A stretch of DNA of 20,506 nt from an uncultured Eubacteriales bacterium (GTDB taxonomy: Bacteria > Bacillota > Clostridia > UMGS1810): positions 1 through 20,506 of the forward strand of contig USKN01000012.1 of assembly GCA_900555295.1 (NCBI GenBank). Direction: 5' to 3'. This document shows positions 8,858-15,720 of the stretch, piece after piece. The notes under the pieces are model-generated. The model was not told where the DNA came from and searched no databases. It saw only the letters and a list, made by a program, of their open reading frames with translations. Every line of letters starts with the position of its first letter. The first letter of the stretch is position 1. Position numbers and translations under genes: made by a program.

Positions 8858-9355
8858 ATGGAAAAGAAAAAATTTAAATTCAGTGTAATAGATGTTATTA
8901 TATCACTTGCAATAATTGCGTTAATAGTTGCCGGGGTTAAAATAATAAACAAAACCGAAGTACGATCAAGCGGAATACCCGATGTGGAGTTTACCGTTGA
9001 AATAAAGCAAAAAACACAAAGCTATGCCGACAGTATAAAAAAAGGCGACGATGTTTACGACAGCGTTAAAGGCGGTTATTTCGGTACGGTTACAAATGTT
9101 GAGGCAAAGCCCGCAGAGGCGGTTGCGGCAGATACTGTTGACGGTAAATATGTAATGTCTCATTTTGAGGATCGTTATGACGTTTATGTAACAATTCACG
9201 GCACACCGAGTACATTTACCGATAAAGATGTAAAATTTGCGTCAAAAGAAGTAAAAATAGGCGAGGAAGCCTTTATAAAAAGCAAAAACTATACAGGCAC
9301 GGGTTATATTGTAAAAATGGATATACTTGACGAAAACGGGGGTGCGGCAAAATGA
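8858..9355 (+). CDS. DUF4330 family single-pass membrane protein, copy 1
   Basis: This 165-residue protein of unknown function has a short charged N-terminus (KKKFKFSVIDVI), one transmembrane helix (about residues 14-32) and an extracytoplasmic domain rich in beta-strand-like sequence. The pattern KGDDVYDSVKGGYFGTV and the later EDRYDVYVTI recur in its downstream neighbour, showing the two are paralogues. The layout matches the DUF4330 family as I recall it. The gene starts directly after the glycosyltransferase stop codon and overlaps the next gene by four bases (ATGA). The tight coupling suggests a role in surface-polysaccharide export or assembly, but no activity can be inferred. Confidence 0.8.
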   Translation: MEKKKFKFSVIDVIISLAIIALIVAGVKIINKTEVRSSGIPDVEFTVEIKQKTQSYADSIKKGDDVYDSVKGGYFGTVTNVEAKPAEAVAADTVDGKYVMSHFEDRYDVYVTIHGTPSTFTDKDVKFASKEVKIGEEAFIKSKNYTGTGYIVKMDILDENGGAAK

Positions 9356-9840
9356 TTATAGATAAAAAAGGAAAGCTTTTCGGTAAAATAAATATAATCG
9401 ATATTGCCGTTGTACTTATTATAGTAACGGCAGTATGCGTTACTTATTTTAAGTTTAATAAATCCGCGCACAGCGATGTATCCGAAACCAATTCGCACAT
9501 TGAATATGTTGTAAAGGCAAAAGCGGTACGCGACTTTTCGGTTAATGCGGTAGAAAAAGGCGATAAAGTATACGATACCGAAAACGACGTATATCTCGGT
9601 ACCGTTAAAAGCACACGTACCGAACAGGCAAAAGAGTTTTTAACCAAATCCAACGGTGAAATTGTGTATTGCGACCTGCCCGATAAATACGATTTGTATA
9701 TAACAATAGAGGCCGACGCAAGGGTTAATAATTCGGGTGTGTATGTTGACGGCACAAAACCTATAATTAATAATTCAAATATTACAATAGGTACCAGACG
9801 CGTTAAAATGAAAACGGAAGTTACACAGATTAATAAGTAA
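9352..9840 (+). CDS. DUF4330 family single-pass membrane protein, copy 2
   Basis: This 162-residue protein opens with MIIDKKGKLFGKINIIDIAV, the archetypal DUF4330 N-terminus. A single transmembrane helix follows (about residues 17-36), then an extracytoplasmic domain of about 120 residues. The internal motif EKGDKVYDTENDVYLGTV and the later PDKYDLYITI align with the corresponding parts of the preceding paralogue. The start overlaps the upstream stop in an ATGA tetranucleotide, so translation is likely coupled. It is the last gene of the plus-strand envelope block and is followed 16 bases later by a terminator. Function is unknown. A heteromer with copy 1 is an inference from the tandem arrangement. 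Confidence 0.85.
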   Translation: MIIDKKGKLFGKINIIDIAVVLIIVTAVCVTYFKFNKSAHSDVSETNSHIEYVVKAKAVRDFSVNAVEKGDKVYDTENDVYLGTVKSTRTEQAKEFLTKSNGEIVYCDLPDKYDLYITIEADARVNNSGVYVDGTKPIINNSNITIGTRRVKMKTEVTQINK

Positions 9841-9856
9841 ATTCAATAATAAAAGA

Positions 9857-9894
9857 CCGTAACGGGGTAATATTTTGCCTTGTTACGGCTTTTT
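9857..9894 (+). terminator. Rho-independent terminator of the plus-strand envelope block
   Basis: CCGTAACGGGG (9857-9867) pairs with CCTTGTTACGG (9878-9888) through 11 base pairs including two G-T wobbles, leaving a 10-base loop. A CTTTTT tract follows at once (to 9894). It lies just downstream of the second DUF4330 gene and closes the operon. Confidence 0.9.
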
Positions 9895-9922
9895 AAATGT
9901 TATTTTATAAACATTTTTTTAA

Positions 9923-10144
9923 AAATTCTCTACAAAAGTTGTTGGCAAAATCAACGCAAGCTGTTATTATATATTTACCGGATGTAACTATTTTAGAAAA
10001 TATTATGCCATTATTATTTCAGGCTTTACATATGATATTGTCAGAAAATCTGAATTGCCCGATAACCGACACGCAGAAACGGACGTGGTTAACAAAATTG
10101 CAAAAAATGCGGTGTTTCAATATCGGCGGCAAAATATAATTTAA
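9923..10144 (+). pseudogene. Possible eroded coding remnant
   Basis: Reading from 9923 gives about 73 codons without a stop, ending in TAA at 10142-10144. The second half (GFTYDIVRKSELPDNR, then HAETDVVNKIAKNAVFQYRR) has protein-like composition and codon use similar to genuine genes nearby. There is no ATG, GTG or TTG with a ribosome binding site at its head. A different frame (9897-10139) has an ATG and 80 codons but less protein-like content. It may be the tail of a gene broken by frameshift or deletion. I do not recognise a family, and it could be chance. Confidence 0.25.
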
Positions 10145-10185
10145 ATCATTAAAAAGGGGTTATGAAATTTGAATGTATAAAAAAA

Positions 10186-10221
10186 CACATTAAAAAATTG
10201 CTGCAACAATTTTTTAATGTG
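10186..10221 (-). terminator. Predicted rho-independent terminator of the catabolic operon
   Basis: CACATTAAAAAATTG (10186-10200) and CAATTTTTTAATGTG (10207-10221) form a perfect 15-bp stem with a six-base loop. On the minus strand the stem is followed by seven T residues (complement of 10179-10185). The plus-strand side lacks a T-run. It therefore reads as the end of the minus-strand operon, about 217 bases beyond the last stop codon. The stem is AT-rich but long. Confidence 0.7.
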
Positions 10222-10438
10222 CTCTGTGGATGTACTATAAAATGCATCATTCGAATACTAAAATTATAGCAAATCCTTTCCATCCTGTCAATTGGCAGGT
10301 TAAATAAAAACATAAAATTATTGTTCAATTGTCAATGATGGGTGGCACTTTTATTAAAAAATAAAATTGCTACTCCAATTTTACATTGTCAAGGTGGAGC
10401 GGTGGAGATTTTCTCCAAATTGAATTATTTAATCCCGT

Positions 10439-10933
10439 TTATTCTCCGATAACCATTATTTTAACGGTTCTTTCTCTGCCGCGTGTTGTGTCAAAATCAA
10501 TAAAGTATATGTACCCGAATTCACCCAAATCAAGACAGCCGTCATCTATTACAATACTTTCGCTTCTGCCCATAACGGATGAGCGCAGATGTGCGTCGGT
10601 ATTGTGACAGCCGCGTGCGTCCTCATCGTGCTTTTCGGCAAAGTCAAGCGCTTTTTTGCCGGGGTGCAAATATATACCCTCGTGTTTGCATACGGGTATA
10701 ATATTATCAAACACATTTATAAGGTCTTGCTGGAGCGTTTCAAGCCCCGTAACCGACATATCAAACGCACATTCCTGTGTTGTAACCGAACAGGTTGTGT
10801 GATGTGAGTATACAACGGCAATGCCGTCTTTAATACCCGACTCGCCTACCGCTTGTTTTACATAATCGGTTACATTATGAAATGTATATGCCTTGTCGTT
10901 TGACATTACTTTAACTGCTTTTTTATAAACCAT
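10439..10933 (-). CDS. YjbQ family protein (UPF0047), short copy
   Basis: YjbQ/UPF0047 proteins are small trimeric beta proteins of unsettled physiological role; E. coli YjbQ has a reported weak thiamine-phosphate synthase side activity. This 164-residue copy shows family landmarks: SHHTTCSVTTQEC (residues 43-55), NTDAHLRSSVMG (111-122) and an RGRERTVKIMV end (151-161). The usual HTTA...NE motif is changed to HTTCSVTTQEC. The ribosome binding site AAAGGCAGG lies inside the end of the TIM-like gene, and the two genes are separated by one base, implying coupling. It is the last gene of the operon. Its company with sugar isomerases and a transaldolase suggests a sugar-phosphate role rather than thiamine, as an inference. 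Confidence 0.85.
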   Translation of the reverse strand: MVYKKAVKVMSNDKAYTFHNVTDYVKQAVGESGIKDGIAVVYSHHTTCSVTTQECAFDMSVTGLETLQQDLINVFDNIIPVCKHEGIYLHPGKKALDFAEKHDEDARGCHNTDAHLRSSVMGRSESIVIDDGCLDLGEFGYIYFIDFDTTRGRERTVKIMVIGE

Positions 10934-10934
10934 T

Positions 10935-11645
10935 TTATTTACCTGCCTTTTTTAAATCGTCTGCGGCACGTCTTACCGCACCTACCATTTCGTCTATCAT
11001 TTCAATTGGGTTTGGAGCATTTACTATACCCGACGCCGCACCTGCCGCCTCGGAACCTGCCATAATAAAATCGTAAACCTGTTTACCGTTTGTAATTCCC
11101 GCCGCTTGCTCAATTAAAATATTTGGGTCTATTTTGCGTATTTCGCGTATAACCTCTTTAACATATCCCATATCGCTTACGCCGTTTGACGTACCGCCTA
11201 TAAGCTCTGACGGCTCGGGATTTATAATGTCGGGGTGCAGCTGCGCTATTGCCTTTGTTTCGTCAACACTGTCGGCGCACGCAAATACAAGCATATCAAG
11301 CTCGTTTGCACGCTCAATTGTTTTCTTTATTGCAGGTATTGACATGGGTTTTTCGCAGTGGTTTACCACAACCCCCTCGGCGCCTGCCGCTTTTAATGCT
11401 TCGGGCAAAATATCTGCCATACCCCTGCCCGGGCGGAGTGTATCCATGTACGGCGCAAGCACTATTAAATGCTTTGTGTTTTCACATACACGGCGGATTT
11501 CAACCGCCGGAGTAATAAATAATACATCTATATCGTATTTTTCCGCCGCTCTGTCCGCTGCTTTGGCATATTCCAAAACGGTATCTCCGTATATGTAATT
11601 TTTTGTTCCTATTTCAAAATATGGTGTTCTGATTTTTCGTTTCAT
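10935..11645 (-). CDS. Archaeal-type triosephosphate isomerase homologue
   Basis: This TIM-barrel protein resembles the short archaeal-type triosephosphate isomerases (236 residues from the chosen start). Lys15 (GTKNYIYG), His96 (VVNHCEKPM) and Glu144 (NPEPSELIGG) match the catalytic triad positions. Phosphate-loop segments GTSNGVSD and AAGITNGKQVYDF are recognisable but differ from classical versions. The ATG at 11645 is preferred over the in-frame ATG 33 bases upstream because a GGAGG (11651-11655 complement) lies five bases before it. Members of this group in catabolic operons may isomerise other short ketose phosphates, as described for L-erythrulose-1-phosphate isomerase. It is flanked by two YjbQ genes. 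The substrate is unknown. Confidence 0.85.
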   Translation of the reverse strand: MKRKIRTPYFEIGTKNYIYGDTVLEYAKAADRAAEKYDIDVLFITPAVEIRRVCENTKHLIVLAPYMDTLRPGRGMADILPEALKAAGAEGVVVNHCEKPMSIPAIKKTIERANELDMLVFACADSVDETKAIAQLHPDIINPEPSELIGGTSNGVSDMGYVKEVIREIRKIDPNILIEQAAGITNGKQVYDFIMAGSEAAGAASGIVNAPNPIEMIDEMVGAVRRAADDLKKAGK

Positions 11646-11693
11646 TTTAACCTCCGTTTTGTCGCAAAATAACGGCATACAATTAATAAAGCT

Positions 11694-12314
11694 TTATCTC
11701 TCCTGCTGAAGTGTATAGTGCACGTCAAATGCCTTTTCTTCGTCGGTAAATTTGCGCTTTGTGTCAATTACTTCTCCGTTGTTCCACTTTCTGTCGCCAA
11801 CATCTTCGGTTGTACCCATAACGGTAATGTTTACCTGTCTGCGGCGCGCAAGCACGTGATCCCAATCAATAAAATATACGTGTGCAAATTTCCCGCCGTC
11901 AACAACGCCGTCTTTAACAGTCATTGTTTCGGATCTGCCAAAGAAACAGCTGCGCAAGTGTCCGTCGGTATTCATACTCGAATAGTCGCCCGGCTCGTTT
12001 ACGTATCTGCCGTACTGTGCGTGAATGGGACCTGGGTGGCGGTATTGGTGTTCTTCGGCAAAGTCGGGTATCATTTTGCGCATTATGTCCAATAAGTCGT
12101 GCTGTAAATATTCAAGGTCAAACGAGTCTATATCGTGCGAACATTCCTGAACCATTACCGAACAGGTTGTGTGATGTGATACAATGCTTACCGTACCGTT
12201 TTTAATGCCCGACGCTTCAACTATTTCGTTTACTTCTTTTGAAATATCGTGAAATGTGGGTATCCATCCTCTTGACTGTAATTCAACTTCTTTTTGAAAA
12301 ACTTTAAATTCCAT
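11694..12314 (-). CDS. YjbQ family protein (UPF0047), long copy
   Basis: This second YjbQ-family member has 206 residues, longer than the usual 130-165. It keeps SHHTTCSVMVQEC (residues 46-58) and NTDGHLRSCFFG (115-126), nearly the same altered motifs as the shorter paralogue at the operon end. It adds an internal insertion of about 25 residues (about 88-114, rich in His, Pro, Tyr and Gly) and a charged C-terminal tail (about 170-206). The start overlaps the SIS gene by 11 bases, and its GGAG ribosome binding site lies inside that gene. The TIM-like gene follows after 48 bases. The pair may form a mixed oligomer or act on successive intermediates; both ideas are inference. Confidence 0.85.
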   Translation of the reverse strand: MEFKVFQKEVELQSRGWIPTFHDISKEVNEIVEASGIKNGTVSIVSHHTTCSVMVQECSHDIDSFDLEYLQHDLLDIMRKMIPDFAEEHQYRHPGPIHAQYGRYVNEPGDYSSMNTDGHLRSCFFGRSETMTVKDGVVDGGKFAHVYFIDWDHVLARRRQVNITVMGTTEDVGDRKWNNGEVIDTKRKFTDEEKAFDVHYTLQQER

Positions 12315-12930
12315 TTTTATTTTCTCCTTTATTTTTGTTTAATCTTTCCCCAACCGCGCCGTTTGGGTGTATAAGTGCAAACATTTTGTTTGTATATTTT
12401 GTTTCTTCTATAAGCGCCGCCTGCAATGCGTGAAATATAACCGCAAGTGCGGTTGATGATGTTGTGCCTTGAGAATTGTATTTGTCAGTTTCACGGTTTA
12501 CGTGCTGTTTTAAAACAGCGTCGGCACATTGTGCAAGCGGTGAGTCGATGTTTTCGGTTACCGTAATAATTTTTACTCCCTTTTTTTTGCAGATTTCCAT
12601 TATAGGCAAAAGCTCGCCTGTTTTGCCTCCGCGTGATGCAAAAAGCATTACATCTCCTTTTTTTAAAAAACCTGTTCCGCCGTGAACCGCCTCGGCAGGC
12701 GATATAAAGCGTGCCGAAAGTTCTATGCAGCACATAAGGTGAGCAAAGTGGCGGCATAAAATGCCCGAGTGTCCGCAGCCCGACGCGGCTATGCGCGGGG
12801 CACTCTTTAGCAGTTCAACAGCTTTTGAAAATTGCTCATCATCAAAAAAATCAAGCATTTCTCCTATACAGTCGCGCTCGGTTATGTATGCTTGTTTTGC
12901 ATATTCAAGTGCCTTTTTACTTATTGCCAT
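12304..12930 (-). CDS. SIS-domain sugar-phosphate isomerase (KdsD/GutQ-like, no CBS domains)
   Basis: SIS domains bind phosphosugars and often catalyse aldose-ketose isomerisation. This 208-residue protein shows SGCGHSGILCRHFAH (residues 50-64), SPAEAVHGGTGFLKKGD (77-93), FASRGGKTGELLP (97-109) and the C-terminal HPNGAVGERL (188-197). The last is typical of arabinose-5-phosphate isomerase-type SIS proteins. The CBS pair found in KdsD is absent, as in short catabolic SIS isomerases. The ATG at 12930 is chosen because AGGTGAG precedes it at good spacing. A GTG at 12939, directly after the transaldolase stop, is the alternative. It sits between the transaldolase and a YjbQ gene, so it likely isomerises a pathway phosphosugar. 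Confidence 0.85.
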   Translation of the reverse strand: MAISKKALEYAKQAYITERDCIGEMLDFFDDEQFSKAVELLKSAPRIAASGCGHSGILCRHFAHLMCCIELSARFISPAEAVHGGTGFLKKGDVMLFASRGGKTGELLPIMEICKKKGVKIITVTENIDSPLAQCADAVLKQHVNRETDKYNSQGTTSSTALAVIFHALQAALIEETKYTNKMFALIHPNGAVGERLNKNKGENKNGI

Positions 12931-12939
12931 AACACTCAC

Positions 12940-13614
12940 CTAAAAATCAAGTATGGTTTTATCTCCATACACGCTTTTCCAATCATTTTCAAAGCCCAAA
13001 ACCGCCGCGTCCGTCATAGGGTGCGATATAACGGCTTTTAAAATATCTTTTGATACCGTAACGCTGTGACAGCCGGCAAGTGCGCATTTGTGAACCTGTT
13101 CCGCATTTTTAAAACTTGCGGCAAGCACCTTTGTATCAACACCGTATGTTTTGTACTGTTTAACAATTTCCGCCACAACATTTGTTCCGTCACCCAAAAT
13201 ATTATCAAGACGGTTTACGTAAGGTGCGGCAAAAGACGCTCCCGCCTTTGCGGCAATAAGTGCCTGTGCAGGGGTAAAAATAGCTGTCATAGTAACACCT
13301 ATGCCTTCGTTTTTTAATATTTGGGTTGCTTTAAGCCCCTCTTCGCCTATAGGTATTTTTATAAATATATTACCGCCTGTTTTGTCTTTTATTGTTTTTG
13401 CTTCTTCAACCATTTTTTCGGCTGTTGTTTGCACTGTTTGTACGTGCAGCATTTTGTCTTCGCCTATAACCGAACGGATTTCTTTTAAAAGTTTCCAAAA
13501 ATCCGTCTTTTCCTTTGCAATTATTGACGGGTTGGTTGTTACACCGTCGAGAGGATAAAACTCACAGCAGTGTTTTATATCGTTTATATTTGCAGTATCA
13601 AGTATATATAACAT
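12940..13614 (-). CDS. Transaldolase/fructose-6-phosphate aldolase family protein
   Basis: This 224-residue enzyme belongs to the small class I aldolase group (FSA/TalC/MipB), which forms a Schiff base with a ketose phosphate. Family motifs are MLYILDTANI (1-10), GVTTNPSIIAKE (24-35), NIFIKIPI with the Schiff-base lysine Lys86, APYVNRLDNILGDG and KVLAASFKNAEQV. The length is the usual 215-225. An AAGAGGGTG ribosome binding site sits seven bases before the ATG. It is the central carbon-carbon lyase or transferase of the operon, next to a SIS isomerase and downstream of kinase and isomerase genes. Whether it works as an aldolase or as a dihydroxyacetone-transferring transaldolase cannot be read from the sequence. 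Confidence 0.92.
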   Translation of the reverse strand: MLYILDTANINDIKHCCEFYPLDGVTTNPSIIAKEKTDFWKLLKEIRSVIGEDKMLHVQTVQTTAEKMVEEAKTIKDKTGGNIFIKIPIGEEGLKATQILKNEGIGVTMTAIFTPAQALIAAKAGASFAAPYVNRLDNILGDGTNVVAEIVKQYKTYGVDTKVLAASFKNAEQVHKCALAGCHSVTVSKDILKAVISHPMTDAAVLGFENDWKSVYGDKTILDF

Positions 13615-13644
13615 AAATTTACACCCTCTTAAAATATAATAATT

Positions 13645-14337
13645 TTAAAATTCACGTACATATTTTTCCGTAATTTTATTGTATTTAAGCTTTTTAACTC
13701 TTACATTTTTAAATTCCCACCAGCTTGAATATGCTTCAAAGCCTATCTTGCCGTACTTTGTAACATCAATAGGGTCGGGGTCTGTTATCTCAAGCGCAAG
13801 CTTGCCGTCAACAAGTACAAATATTTTGCCGTCTATATTGCCAAATTGCATTTTGTATTCTTTGCCCGGTACAAAATCAAGCATTTGAGTTGCGGCGGTA
13901 AGTTTATATTCGGGCGATTTTTCAAATCCCACATTGCCGTGCCAAAATGCTTCTATTCCCGTAACGTACGCAATATCGCGCTCGTCCTTTTGCATATTCC
14001 ACGAACCGTTAATCATAATGTTAATATCGTGCGTGGATGGGGCAACCGTTCTTACCGTTACCTCAAGCATATTGTTGCCGAAAAAGTCTTTTTTGGATAT
14101 TATCATACCCGGGCAGCAATCGGGGTTTTTGCCTACAACCCATCCGTCTTTTGTGTACCAAGTGCCGCCCTTTATTTCAAAATCTTTAAGCATTTGTTCA
14201 TCCGTGTACTCATCTTGTGAATATATGGTTTCGCTTTCGTTTAAAAATACATCTGTACCCGCAAGCAAAAGATGACCTTCGTCAATGTTTTTTTGTACGT
14301 CAGCTCTGTATTCAAATCGTTTTCGTTGTGTACGCAT
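13645..14337 (-). CDS. Uncharacterised concanavalin A-like (LamG/DUF1080-like) domain protein
   Basis: This 230-residue protein has no signal peptide or membrane segment and looks like a single jelly-roll domain. Its middle and C-terminal part resembles concanavalin A-like lectin/glucanase folds of the DUF1080 type: GGTWYTKDGWVVGKNPDCC, DINIMINGSW, EYKMQFGNIDGKIFVLVDGK and KYGKIGFEAYSSWWEFKNVR. The ATG at 14337 is chosen over an in-frame start 69 bases upstream that would overlap the isomerase gene. The ribosome binding site (AAAGGAG) is somewhat distant, about 13 bases. It lies between the isomerase and transaldolase genes. A cytoplasmic sugar- or glycoside-binding or cleaving role is plausible, but I cannot assign an activity. 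Confidence 0.7.
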   Translation of the reverse strand: MRTQRKRFEYRADVQKNIDEGHLLLAGTDVFLNESETIYSQDEYTDEQMLKDFEIKGGTWYTKDGWVVGKNPDCCPGMIISKKDFFGNNMLEVTVRTVAPSTHDINIMINGSWNMQKDERDIAYVTGIEAFWHGNVGFEKSPEYKLTAATQMLDFVPGKEYKMQFGNIDGKIFVLVDGKLALEITDPDPIDVTKYGKIGFEAYSSWWEFKNVRVKKLKYNKITEKYVREF

Positions 14338-14362
14338 TTTTCTCTTTTTACTCCTTTTTTTG

Positions 14363-15718
14363 TTATTTAACCACTTCAATATCAAGCAAATCGCATACTT
14401 GCTCAACCTGTTTTACGTGGTCGCCGAATACCGTTATAATATGCTGACCGGGTACTTTATCTATGTATTCGTCAATATCCATACCCGTTTCAAGTATAAC
14501 GGCGGGAAAATCGGGTGTGGGTTCCTCCCAGCCAAGTTCTGTCCACTTTGGCGACGGTTTTGTTTTGCCTTTTGCAAGGAATAATTTATATTTGCCGTCC
14601 GCACAGAAAAATCTTGCAAATGTAATTTCGCCGCATTTAAGTTTTGATACATTGCTTATTCCCGTATTGTATTCTCCCAAATTTGCCGATTTGATTTTTA
14701 TGTCGCCGTCTGCAAAATCATTGGGAATAAATCCGCATACACCAACAAGAACGTCGTTTTTTATTACCTCATAATGTTCCAAAAATGCCGATGTACTGTT
14801 AGTTACCGTTGAAAGAATAATGCTTGTTACCAAACCGTATGCGTCACATTCGCATATTACCGATAAATCTTTGTTTGCCAAAAGCGATTGTGCAAGGCAG
14901 GGGTTAAAGCCAAGTTTAGTTATACCGTCAACACATTTAACTGATATTGCGTCAAGCGCTCTGCCGTTTGCCTTGTCTTTCATAGCAAGGTAGAGCCGTG
15001 CAACGTTTTCAAGCGGTTTGTCGGCAACGGCATTTTGCATTTTAACGGTGCTTTTAATCATATCAACCGTTTGTTTAACTTGCTCGTCCGAGAATGTTTG
15101 CATTAAGTTTGCAATTTCGTAACCGCAGTAATTTTCTATGTCAATTCCGAGTTTTTTAAACAGCTGTGTTTTATCGTAAGCGCAGGTGTAAAGTCCCATA
15201 TCGGCATATCCTATAAGACCTATCCGCGATTTTTTAATTCTTTTTGCGCATTTTACGGCGTGTATGTATTCTTTTACTTCATCATAACGGTGCGCCTCGT
15301 CGGGTTGTTCCAATATAACTTTGTATTTAAACCCAAATTCTTTAACAACGGGCAAAAACCCCGTAATTCCCGCAGCTGCCGCAGGTGAGTGGAGTTTACC
15401 CGTTTTATCGGTTACACCGCCTATGCCCCATATAAGCAAGGGTACGTTTGTGTAATTTTTTATAATGTGCATTACATTTGGCGTAATGTGCCACGATAAA
15501 AAGTTAATAATAAACAAATCGCAGGTTTTATCTTTTATTTCATCTGCCACCTTTTGTGCGTCCGAAAAATTCATAACGGTAAATTTACCTGTTATGTTAC
15601 ATTCCATATTTTCAATTTCAGCACAAATCTCGTCTGCAACATTTTTTAAATAGTCTTGCGGATATTGCTGCTCTCCTACATTTAAAATAATTGCGTTTAC
15701 ATTTTCGGTGTTTTTCAT
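14363..15718 (-). CDS. L-fucose/L-arabinose isomerase family protein
   Basis: This 451-residue protein resembles the FucI/AraA superfamily of metal-dependent aldose-ketose isomerases. The N-terminal Rossmann-like part has CDLFIINFLSWHITP (66-80), NVPLLIWGIGG and a phosphosugar-binding-like segment RIGLIGYADMGLYT (165-178). The C-terminal part has VICECDAYGLVTSIIL (287-302), where Glu290 and Asp292 are candidate metal ligands, and PGQHIITVFGDH (423-434) with His426 and His434. It is shorter than E. coli FucI (about 590) and nearer the trimmed isomerase-like members. It starts two bases after the kinase stop, with its ribosome binding site (AAAGGGGG) inside the kinase end. It likely converts the released aldose to the ketose used by the kinase. 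Confidence 0.85.
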   Translation of the reverse strand: MKNTENVNAIILNVGEQQYPQDYLKNVADEICAEIENMECNITGKFTVMNFSDAQKVADEIKDKTCDLFIINFLSWHITPNVMHIIKNYTNVPLLIWGIGGVTDKTGKLHSPAAAAGITGFLPVVKEFGFKYKVILEQPDEAHRYDEVKEYIHAVKCAKRIKKSRIGLIGYADMGLYTCAYDKTQLFKKLGIDIENYCGYEIANLMQTFSDEQVKQTVDMIKSTVKMQNAVADKPLENVARLYLAMKDKANGRALDAISVKCVDGITKLGFNPCLAQSLLANKDLSVICECDAYGLVTSIILSTVTNSTSAFLEHYEVIKNDVLVGVCGFIPNDFADGDIKIKSANLGEYNTGISNVSKLKCGEITFARFFCADGKYKLFLAKGKTKPSPKWTELGWEEPTPDFPAVILETGMDIDEYIDKVPGQHIITVFGDHVKQVEQVCDLLDIEVVK

Positions 15719-15720
15719 TT

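Larger units (their letters stand above)
9841..10438. other. About 600-base intergenic region without an intact gene
   Basis: This region lies between the convergent envelope block and catabolic operon. It holds a plus-strand terminator at its left end, a coding-like remnant at about 9923-10144, and a 15-bp perfect hairpin at 10186-10221. It also contains a 16-base near-palindrome (10284-10299, CCTGTCAATTGGCAGG), two related TTGTCAA...GGTGG stretches (10329-10348 and 10386-10405) and a TGGAGA/TCTCCA mini-hairpin (10403-10417). No ribosome binding site with a convincing reading frame was found. The patchwork suggests decayed mobile or accessory DNA. Confidence 0.6.

Noticed and set aside
9897..10139. 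An 80-codon plus-strand frame starting with ATG.
   Set aside because: The ATG follows directly on the terminator T-run with no ribosome binding site, and the translation looks less protein-like than the adjacent frame.
10439..10933. Annotation of the YjbQ proteins as thiamine-phosphate synthases.
   Set aside because: That activity is a weak side reaction of E. coli YjbQ, and no thiamine genes or TPP riboswitch are visible here.
11646..11678. An upstream in-frame ATG for the TIM-like gene at 11678.
   Set aside because: The GGAGG at the right distance serves the ATG at 11645, and archaeal-type TIM homologues begin near that point.
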